Shown here in pieces: positions 1-4,615 of a DNA stretch of 5,451 bases. The position numbers and the translations under genes were made by a program. Positions within the stretch are counted from its first letter, which is position 1. Each line of letters begins with the position of its first letter. This DNA is from Citreimonas sp042096055 (lineage in GTDB: Bacteria; Pseudomonadota; Alphaproteobacteria; Rhodobacterales; Rhodobacteraceae). The stretch is taken from the NCBI RefSeq assembly GCF_042096055.1, contig NZ_JBELMH010000127.1, positions 1 to 5,451 on the forward strand, read 5' to 3'. The notes beneath the pieces were generated by a model, which had not been told where the DNA came from, searched no databases, and saw only the letters and a list, made by a program, of their open reading frames with translations.

Positions 1-1
1 G

Positions 2-739
2 CCGCCGCCGCGCACCCGCGCGCAGACCGCCCGGCCGCAGGCGGCGGTGCCGCCCCGCATCGTCCGCAGCGCGCCCGCGCGCAGCACGGCTGCGACCGAC
101 ACCTGGACGATGCCCGCCCGCGCCGGCGCGGATGCCGCGGTGATCCCGGCTGCGGGCGGCGGCACGATGGCGGTGGCAGCCACGTCGTGGATCGTCCCGC
201 GCCACGTCTTCGAGACGCGGGTCGAGCGGGGCGTGACCGTGCCGGCGGGCTACCAGCCGGCGTGGGAGGACGGGCGCCTGAACCCCTGGCGGGCCTGGCA
301 GAAGGTCGACGGCCACCGCGCGACCCAGCGCGTCTGGACCGACACCGTGCCGCGCCAGGGCATTCCGCAAGGGGCGGTCGCGACCGTCGAGGATCCGATC
401 GCGGTCTATCGCACCACGGCGCCGGCCCCGCGCAGCCATGCCGCGCCGCGCGTCCGGTATGAGACCGCCGAAGGCCAGCGCGCTGTGGTCTCGACCAGCG
501 GCGTGGCCGCGACGGCGGCACGGTTCGTGCGCGTGGGGCTGTTCAGCAGCCAGGATCGCGCCGAGGCTGCGGCGGTTCGGTTGCGCGCGGCCGGGCTGCC
601 GGTGCGCTTCGGCTCGCAAAGCCATGACGGCCGGCAGATGCGTGCCGTCCTGGTGGGGCCGTTCGCGTCGGAGTCGGGGCTGAGCGACGGGTTGGCCCGC
701 ACGCGCGACGCGGGCTATGCGGGCGCGATCGCGGACTAG
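2..739 (+). CDS. SPOR domain-containing cell-envelope protein, 5' end missing
   Basis: The reading frame is open from the left edge to TAG at 737-739, giving 245 visible codons. A GTG at 47 could start it, but no Shine-Dalgarno precedes that codon and the frame stays open upstream, so I treat the gene as truncated by the window; signal peptide or membrane anchor would lie outside. Counting from the GTG, residues 50-102 contain VPRHVFETR, VPAGYQPAWEDGRLNP and VWTDTVPR, a block I recall from Rhodobacterales SPOR proteins. Residues about 113-157 are a Pro/Ala-rich linker. Residues about 158-229 form a SPOR domain: RFVRVGLFSSQDRAEAAAVRLRAAG, then RAVLVGPFASE and a final DAGYAGAIA helix-strand. 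SPOR domains bind glycan strands stripped of stem peptides, typically at the division septum, so a periplasmic role in division or envelope maintenance is inferred. It converges on the next gene with no spacer. Family assignment is secure; the exact role is unknown. Confidence 0.85.
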   Translation, partial: PPPRTRAQTARPQAAVPPRIVRSAPARSTAATDTWTMPARAGADAAVIPAAGGGTMAVAATSWIVPRHVFETRVERGVTVPAGYQPAWEDGRLNPWRAWQKVDGHRATQRVWTDTVPRQGIPQGAVATVEDPIAVYRTTAPAPRSHAAPRVRYETAEGQRAVVSTSGVAATAARFVRVGLFSSQDRAEAAAVRLRAAGLPVRFGSQSHDGRQMRAVLVGPFASESGLSDGLARTRDAGYAGAIAD

Positions 740-1762
740 CTAGGCGCCGCAGACACCCTGCAGGCGCACCCAGTCTGAATCGCTCGCGACCGGCGTGCCG
801 CCGTCGCCGCCGGGATCGGCCTCGATCAGCGGCAGCGTGGTCTCTCCGGTGGGATCGATCGCGTAGGCGTAGGGCGTGCTGCGCATCTGCGCCGTGCCGA
901 ACGCCGCCAGCAACGCGTCGTGCGGTGCCGGGCGTTGCGGTGCGGTCAGCACCTGTTCCGCGTATGACGACAGCGACTCTTCGGGCAGGCTGCCGGTGGT
1001 CAGCAATTGCAGCGTGGCGATCAGGCCGGCGTGGTCCAGCACGTCGCGCAGCGGATCGTCCAGCGTGGCGCGCAGCGCCTCGGCGAGGATGTAGCCGGCG
1101 GCGATGTCCGGATCTTCGTGATCCTCGAAGACCTGCCGACCCAGCAGGATCACCCCCCCGGGTAGGTGCGCGCTGTCGCGCGTGGCGGTGGGCAGCACCA
1201 CCAGCGCGCCGGCGCGGTCGGGCCCCAGCACCCGCGCGGCCAGCCGGCGCAGCGGTGCGCGGGCATCGCGGCCGCGACAGGGCTGGCCTGTGACGCGGGT
1301 CATGTGCGCCAGCACGGCTTGGCCGATCTCCGCCCGCTTGGCCGGGGGCACCACGGTGGTGGCGTAGCGTTCCAGCGCGCTGGGCAGCCAGAGCACCGCC
1401 GCCAGCGCGATCACCGCCGCGGCCGACCCGCCAAGCACGAAGCGCAGCTTGCCCGGGCGCGGCCGGCGCCGGTCGATCGCGCGCAGCACGCGGTCGATGC
1501 CGTCGATCATCGTGGTCTCGTCCTCGGGGATTTCGAGCGTCTCGCCCGGATCGCCGTCGAGGTGGTAAAGCGCGGGCCGCACCGTGCCGTTGGCGCGCAC
1601 CATGGCCGCCACGGACCAATGCGTCAGCACCGCGCCGCTGACCTCGGTCAGGGTCAGCGTGGCGTCGCCCAAAGAGACGATCACCTCGCGGCGCTGTTCG
1701 CCGGGCGCGGGACGCCAGAGGCCCGTGGCCTCGAGCCTGTCGTACTCTTTCAACGCGGTCAT
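740..1762 (-). CDS. Conserved hypothetical single-pass membrane protein with a degenerate M48 peptidase-like region
   Basis: This gene encodes 340 residues. The cytoplasmic-looking N-terminus (about 1-100) has the run RREVIVSLGDATLTLTE and HWSVAAM, matching a Rhodobacteraceae hypothetical family I recall but cannot name. Residues about 107-127 (FVLGGSAAAVIALAAVLWL) form one transmembrane helix preceded by an arginine-rich stretch, which suggests the C-terminal two thirds face the periplasm. There, AHLPGGVILLG (198-208) followed by EDPDIAAGYILAEALR (216-231) has the spacing and pattern of M48 peptidases (A.LPGG.I... then the HExxH helix), but the zinc-binding HExxH position reads AEALR, so no metal site is expected. 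C161 and C338 could form a disulfide. The ATG at 1762 has no strong Shine-Dalgarno, but the N-terminal sequence fits the family start. The stop is directly adjacent to that of the SPOR gene. The family resemblance is recalled; the pseudo-peptidase reading is inference. Confidence 0.75.
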   Translation of the reverse strand: MTALKEYDRLEATGLWRPAPGEQRREVIVSLGDATLTLTEVSGAVLTHWSVAAMVRANGTVRPALYHLDGDPGETLEIPEDETTMIDGIDRVLRAIDRRRPRPGKLRFVLGGSAAAVIALAAVLWLPSALERYATTVVPPAKRAEIGQAVLAHMTRVTGQPCRGRDARAPLRRLAARVLGPDRAGALVVLPTATRDSAHLPGGVILLGRQVFEDHEDPDIAAGYILAEALRATLDDPLRDVLDHAGLIATLQLLTTGSLPEESLSSYAEQVLTAPQRPAPHDALLAAFGTAQMRSTPYAYAIDPTGETTLPLIEADPGGDGGTPVASDSDWVRLQGVCGA

Positions 1763-1811
1763 GCGGGCCTGTATGCGCCTTGTCGCTTTGACACCGGTCT
1801 ACCGCGCGCCG

Positions 1812-1831
1812 CGCGGGCTGGAAAGCCCGCG
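1812..1831 (-). terminator. GC hairpin behind the 54-aa gene, possible terminator or attenuator
   Basis: A perfect 8-bp stem (CGCGGGCT / AGCCCGCG) with a four-base loop begins two bases after the TGA of the small gene. It lies between that gene and the membrane-protein gene. There is no T-run after the stem on either strand, so it is not a classical intrinsic terminator. It could weaken read-through, protect a 3' end, or simply reflect high GC. Confidence 0.4.
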
Positions 1832-1833
1832 TG

Positions 1834-1998
1834 TCAGTTCAGCAGATCCTCGTAGAGCCAGGCGTGGCTGCGATGCGCGGACCGATCGTGCCGCGTGGTC
1901 GTGCGGCCGCGCAGATCCTCGACGTGGGGCGGCTGTGCCTGCGCCTCGCGGGGCCGGTCCTCGGCCGGGGCGGGCGTCTTGTCGGTGCCGTCGGTCAT
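1834..1998 (-). CDS. Small hypothetical protein, 54 aa
   Basis: An ATG at 1998-1996 is preceded by AAGGAGA (2010-2004) with a five-base spacer, the best ribosome binding site in this part of the window, and the frame runs 54 codons to TGA at 1836-1834. The protein starts MTDGTDKTPAPAEDRPREAQ and ends AHRSHAWLYEDLLN. It is hydrophilic, rich in Pro, Arg, Asp/Glu and His (six His), with no signal peptide, no membrane segment and no cysteine, so it is probably largely disordered apart from a short amphipathic C-terminal helix (HAWLYEDLL). I do not recognise the family. It lies 63 bp downstream of the acyl-CoA synthetase on the same strand without an obvious terminator or promoter between them, so co-transcription is likely. 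A GC hairpin follows its stop. The strong ribosome binding site and clean placement are the evidence that it is real. Confidence 0.6.
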   Translation of the reverse strand: MTDGTDKTPAPAEDRPREAQAQPPHVEDLRGRTTTRHDRSAHRSHAWLYEDLLN

Positions 1999-2003
1999 GG
2001 TCG

Positions 2004-2010
2004 TCTCCTT
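2004..2010 (-). promoter_or_regulatory. Ribosome binding site of the 54-aa gene
   Basis: AAGGAGA read on the minus strand, five bases before the ATG at 1998. It is an almost perfect anti-16S match and is the main reason for calling the small gene. Confidence 0.65.
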
Positions 2011-2061
2011 CGCATGTCCACGGCATGAACTGGGGCGCGCGCCGGGCCTGCCAAGGGCGGA

Positions 2062-3687
2062 TCACAGCTCGCGCGCCACGGCGCGCAGCTCGAACTTCTG
2101 GATCTTGCCCGTCGAGGTCTTGGGAAGCTCGCGGAAAACCACGGCCTTGGGGGTCTTGAACCCGGCCAGCCGTTCGCGCGCGAAGGCGATCAGCTCGGCC
2201 TCGGTCGCCTGCGCGCCGTCCTTCAGCTCGACGAAGGCGCAGGGCACCTCGCCCCACTTCTCGTCGGGCTTGGCGACCACGGCGCACAGCGACACCGCGT
2301 CGTGTGCCATCAGGCAGCCCTCGACCTCGACCGAGCTGACGTTCTCGCCGCCCGAGATGATGATGTCCTTGGCGCGGTCGGCGATCTGGACGTAGTTGTC
2401 GGCGTGCATCACCGCGATGTCGCCCGAGTGGAACACCCCGCCGGCGAAGGCCTCGGCCGTGGCCTTTGGGTTCTTGAGGTAGCCCTTCATCACGCCGTTG
2501 CCGCGGAACACGATCTCGCCCTTCGTGGTGCCGTCGCGGGGCACGGGGTTGCCGGCCTCGTCCCAGACGTCGACCGGCTCCATGAACGGCATGGCGACGC
2601 CCTGGCGCGCCTTCTGCGACGCGCGCGCGTCGCCCTGAAGGTGGTCCCAGTCGGCCGACCAGCAGCATTCGGTGGCGGGGCCGTAGGTCTCGGTCAGGCC
2701 GTAGACATGCGTGATGTTGAAGCCCATCGTCTCGATCTTCGCCAGCGTGGCGGGGGCGGGCGGCGCGCCGGCGGTGAAGACCTCGACCACGTGGTCGAAG
2801 GCGCGCCGCGCCTCGGGCGGGGCGTTGACCAGCGCGTTGAGCACGATCGGTGCGCCGCCGAAATGGGTCACGCCCTCGTCGGCGATGGCGTCGAAGATGG
2901 GCTTGGCGGCGATCTCGCGGCAGCAGACCAGCGTGCCGCCGAGCGCGGGCATCATCCAGGTGTGGCACCAGCCGTTGCAATGGAACAGCGGCACGATCGT
3001 CAGGTAGACCGGATGCAGCACCATGCGCCACGACAGCACCTGGCCCATTGCGTTAAGATAGGCGCCGCGGTGATGGTAGACGACGCCCTTGGGCCGTCCG
3101 GTGGTGCCCGAGGTGTAGTTGAGCGCGAGGCTCTCCCACTCGTCGTCGGGCATCACCCAGGCGAAGTCCGGATCGCCGCGCGCCAGCAGGTCCTCGTATT
3201 CCAGGTGCTCGCTGGTGGCGGGCGCGCCGCCGTGGCGGTCGGCGACCTCGATCACCTGCGGCGCGGGACCCTCCATCCGCGCCATGGCGGCGGCCAGGGC
3301 CTCCATGAACTGCGCGTCGCAGAGCACGACCCTGGCTTGCCCGTGGTCGAGGATGTAGGCGACCGTGTCGACGTCGAGCCGCGTGTTGATCGTGTTGAGC
3401 ACGGCGCCGCAGGCGGGCACGCCGAAATGCGCCTCGGCCTGGGCGGGGATGTTGGGCAGGATCGTCGCCACCACCTCGCCCGGACGCACGCCCAGACCGG
3501 CGAGGGCCGAGGCGAGGCGCGTGACGCGCTGGTAGTACTCCGCGTAGGTCTTGCGGTGCGGGCCGTAGACCACGGCGGTGCGCGTCGGAAACACCTGCGC
3601 CGCGCGCTGCAGGAACGACAGCGGAGTCAGCGGCACGTGGTTCGCGGCGTTTCTCTCGAGCCCGGTCTCGTCGGCCATCCACCCCAT
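2062..3687 (-). CDS. Acyl-CoA synthetase (AMP-forming, ANL superfamily)
   Basis: This 541-residue cytoplasmic enzyme activates a carboxylic acid with ATP to an acyl-adenylate and transfers the acyl group to CoA. The ANL core motifs are complete: the P-loop YTSGTTGRPKG (191-201), HCNGW with Trp240 in the acyl-pocket region, GAPPAP (308-313), YGLTETYGP (329-337), HSGDIA (420-425), the hinge region DRAKDIIISGGENVSSVEVE (437-456), and PKTSTGKIQK with the adenylation lysine K528. Length and the PLFHCNGWCHTW signature place it with the medium/long-chain fatty acyl-CoA synthetases that also include the methylmercaptopropionate-CoA ligases (DmdB) of roseobacters; the substrate cannot be fixed from sequence. 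The start at 3687 is chosen because GGGGAGA (3700-3694) lies six bases upstream; the frame is open further upstream, to 3846, but that extension is low-complexity and runs through the intergenic hairpin element. The 54-aa gene follows 63 bp downstream. A palindrome in the leader suggests repressor control. Confidence 0.93.
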   Translation of the reverse strand: MGWMADETGLERNAANHVPLTPLSFLQRAAQVFPTRTAVVYGPHRKTYAEYYQRVTRLASALAGLGVRPGEVVATILPNIPAQAEAHFGVPACGAVLNTINTRLDVDTVAYILDHGQARVVLCDAQFMEALAAAMARMEGPAPQVIEVADRHGGAPATSEHLEYEDLLARGDPDFAWVMPDDEWESLALNYTSGTTGRPKGVVYHHRGAYLNAMGQVLSWRMVLHPVYLTIVPLFHCNGWCHTWMMPALGGTLVCCREIAAKPIFDAIADEGVTHFGGAPIVLNALVNAPPEARRAFDHVVEVFTAGAPPAPATLAKIETMGFNITHVYGLTETYGPATECCWSADWDHLQGDARASQKARQGVAMPFMEPVDVWDEAGNPVPRDGTTKGEIVFRGNGVMKGYLKNPKATAEAFAGGVFHSGDIAVMHADNYVQIADRAKDIIISGGENVSSVEVEGCLMAHDAVSLCAVVAKPDEKWGEVPCAFVELKDGAQATEAELIAFARERLAGFKTPKAVVFRELPKTSTGKIQKFELRAVAREL

Positions 3688-3711
3688 GATGTGTCTCCCC
3701 CCTCGCGGCTT

Positions 3712-3723
3712 TGGTCGCGACCA
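3712..3723. promoter_or_regulatory. Perfect 12-bp palindrome in the acyl-CoA synthetase leader, candidate operator
   Basis: TGGTCGCGACCA is a perfect palindrome centred about 30 bp upstream of the synthetase ATG and just beyond its ribosome binding site. Genes for fatty-acid activation are often controlled by TetR- or GntR-type repressors that bind such palindromes next to the start site. Here the regulator is unknown and not encoded in the window, so the operator role is inference. Confidence 0.4.
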
Positions 3724-3735
3724 TGAATAGCACCG

Positions 3736-3747
3736 TTGTGCGCGCAA
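3736..3747. promoter_or_regulatory. Imperfect inverted repeat upstream of the acyl-CoA synthetase
   Basis: TTGTGCGCGCAA contains the perfect 8-bp palindrome TGCGCGCA (3739-3746) and extends to 12 bp with one mismatched pair. It lies two helical turns upstream of the TGGTCGCGACCA palindrome, in the stretch where the synthetase promoter should be. No clear -35/-10 pair could be assigned nearby. The GC background makes a chance palindrome possible. Confidence 0.25.
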
Positions 3748-3789
3748 ATCGCATGGAAAACAGCGCGGGCGCACGGGAACGCCCGGGTG

Positions 3790-3841
3790 TTTCTTCTGCT
3801 TCCGAAAATCTTGGGGGAGACGCGGCGGGGGCAGCGCCCCC
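3790..3841 (-). repeat. Extragenic hairpin element downstream of the RNase T2 gene
   Basis: Eight bases beyond the RNase T2 stop codon, the minus strand reads GGGGGC-GCT-GCCCCC, a perfect 6-bp GC stem with a three-base loop (3841-3827). It continues into TCTCCCCCAAGATTTTC and GGAAGCAGAAGAAAC. I recall similar GGGGCnCTGCCCC ... CCCCCnAGnATnTTT ... AAGAAG sequences as common between genes in Rhodobacterales genomes, so this is probably one copy of a dispersed extragenic motif, perhaps acting as a transcript 3' end. Only one copy is in the window, so repetition cannot be shown here. Confidence 0.5.
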
Positions 3842-3848
3842 TGCACGC

Positions 3849-4481
3849 TTAGGGGCCGTCGATCGGGACCAGCAGCGCGTCGTCCAGCGTGCAGTCGCGC
3901 ACCACGTCCGCGCCGCAGGTCACGGGGTCCAGGTCACGCGACAGGCACAGGCGCACCTCCTGCACCTGGCCGTCGCGGCAGGTGACGGTGACGCCGTCGG
4001 GGCCGAAGGCGGGGTTGTCTTTCAGGAACGCCTCTTCCACGACCCGCGCCGGCAGGCGAACCGGCTCGTCCAGCCGGCGGAACACGTTCGGGCGCGCGAC
4101 CGCGTCGTAGGCGTCGCGCGACAGGTCGAAATACGCCGTCGCCGACAGGCCCGAGCAGGTGCCGTGCTTCTTCCACTGGTGCCACGCCAACCCGGCCTCG
4201 CCCATGATGTCGGCCATCGCCGCGGTCTGCGCGCGCGAGGGCGGGGCGGTGCCGGTGGGGCAGTAGGACTGCCAGCCTGTGTCGTATTGCGGCCAGAGGC
4301 CATGCAGCGACCAGCCCAACCCGCGGCCGCATTGCTCGGATCCGCGGGCGATGCCTTCGCGGTCGCACCAGCCGGGCGACCAGCTGAGTGCGAGCACGTA
4401 GTAGTCGAAGTCGCCGGGCCGCTCGCCCTCGGCGCGGGCCATGCCGGCGGCCAGCAGAAGGACCGCAAGGGCTGCGCGCAT
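3849..4481 (-). CDS. Secreted RNase T2 family ribonuclease
   Basis: RNase T2 enzymes cleave single-stranded RNA through 2',3'-cyclic phosphates, usually in the periplasm or outside the cell, for RNA scavenging. The 210-residue product starts with a signal peptide (MRAALAVLLLAAGMARA, cleavage probably after residue 17). Active-site segment CAS I is SLHGLWP (58-64) with His60; CAS II is WHQWKKHGTCS (100-110) with His101, Lys105 and His106. The usual glutamate beside the first CAS II histidine is Gln102. Eight cysteines (39, 51, 74, 109, 168, 179, 189, 197) could make four disulfides, as expected for an exported protein. The ATG at 4481 is preferred: AGGAAAG (4493-4487) lies just upstream, and the predicted transcript begins near 4502, which would leave the alternative ATG at 4496 (adding MRKEQ) with only about six bases of leader. 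The gene is divergent from trcR. Confidence 0.9.
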   Translation of the reverse strand: MRAALAVLLLAAGMARAEGERPGDFDYYVLALSWSPGWCDREGIARGSEQCGRGLGWSLHGLWPQYDTGWQSYCPTGTAPPSRAQTAAMADIMGEAGLAWHQWKKHGTCSGLSATAYFDLSRDAYDAVARPNVFRRLDEPVRLPARVVEEAFLKDNPAFGPDGVTVTCRDGQVQEVRLCLSRDLDPVTCGADVVRDCTLDDALLVPIDGP

Positions 4482-4487
4482 TTGCTC

Positions 4488-4516
4488 TTTCCTCATGATG
4501 CCAAGGCGATTATATA
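4488..4516 (+). promoter_or_regulatory. Weak candidate promoter of trcR overlapping the RNase T2 promoter
   Basis: On the plus strand, TTTCCT (4488-4493) and TATATA (4511-4516) are 17 bp apart; the -10 box overlaps the opposite-strand TATAAT. The -35 match is poor (3 of 6). If used, it gives trcR a leader of roughly 90 bases. No GANTC methylation site and no TTAA-N7-TTAA CtrA-type box was found between 4497 and 4615. Confidence 0.35.
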
Positions 4517-4536
4517 GCGCCCGAGTTTCCCGACAA
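4509..4536 (-). promoter_or_regulatory. Sigma70-like promoter of the RNase T2 gene
   Basis: On the minus strand, a -35 box TTGTCG (4536-4531) and a perfect -10 box TATAAT (4514-4509) are separated by 16 bp. Transcription should start near 4502, leaving a leader of about 20 bases before the ATG at 4481. An AT-rich TATATAAT in this GC-rich background stands out. Confidence 0.65.
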
Positions 4537-4544
4537 CGGTAACT

Positions 4545-4586
4545 GTCCCGGATGGCCGGGACCGCCTGGCCCCGAAGGCCACGGCG
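4545..4586 (+). promoter_or_regulatory. Two consecutive hairpins in the trcR leader
   Basis: The first is GTCCCGG-ATGG-CCGGGAC (4545-4562), a perfect 7-bp stem with a four-base loop. The second follows at once: CGCC + TGGCC, loop CCGAA, GGCCA + GGCG (4563-4586), a 9-bp stem with one bulged C at 4582. They end 17 bases before the trcR Shine-Dalgarno. No T-run follows, so they are not a standard terminator; they may shape leader stability, translation or attenuation. No known riboswitch class was recognised. Confidence 0.4.
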
Positions 4587-4603
4587 CGGGAAGGACTATT
4601 GCA

Positions 4604-4608
4604 AGGAG
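4604..4608 (+). promoter_or_regulatory. Ribosome binding site of trcR
   Basis: AGGAG within AAGGAGAC, seven bases before the ATG at 4616. It fixes the start codon and lies outside the two leader hairpins, so it appears accessible. Confidence 0.75.
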
Positions 4609-4615
4609 ACGTGAC

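Noticed and set aside
1..30. CCG/CGC-rich left edge as a repeat
   Set aside because: It is part of the open coding frame of the SPOR gene, encoding a Pro/Arg/Ala linker, and shows no true tandem unit beyond three CCG codons.
543..1619. Arg/Ala-rich minus-strand frame overlapping the membrane-protein and SPOR genes
   Set aside because: It is a shifted-frame shadow dominated by Arg and Ala, with no motif and crossing two supported genes.
1788..1793. Perfect TTGACA on the plus strand
   Set aside because: No -10 box lies 15-19 bp downstream and there is no plus-strand gene behind it.
2302..3726. Long plus-strand open frame (474 codons) opposite the acyl-CoA synthetase
   Set aside because: It is antisense to a gene with complete catalytic motifs. 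Its translation is rich in Val, Gly, His, Arg and Asp with no recognisable domain, as expected for the mirror of GC-rich third codon positions.
3688..3846. Upstream extension of the acyl-CoA synthetase by 53 residues
   Set aside because: The extension is translated from the hairpin element and palindromes, has no family similarity and no ribosome binding site; the ATG at 3687 has a strong one.
4482..4496. RNase T2 start at the ATG at 4496
   Set aside because: It has no Shine-Dalgarno, would leave only about six bases of leader from the predicted start site, and puts charged residues before the signal peptide; the ATG at 4481 fits better.
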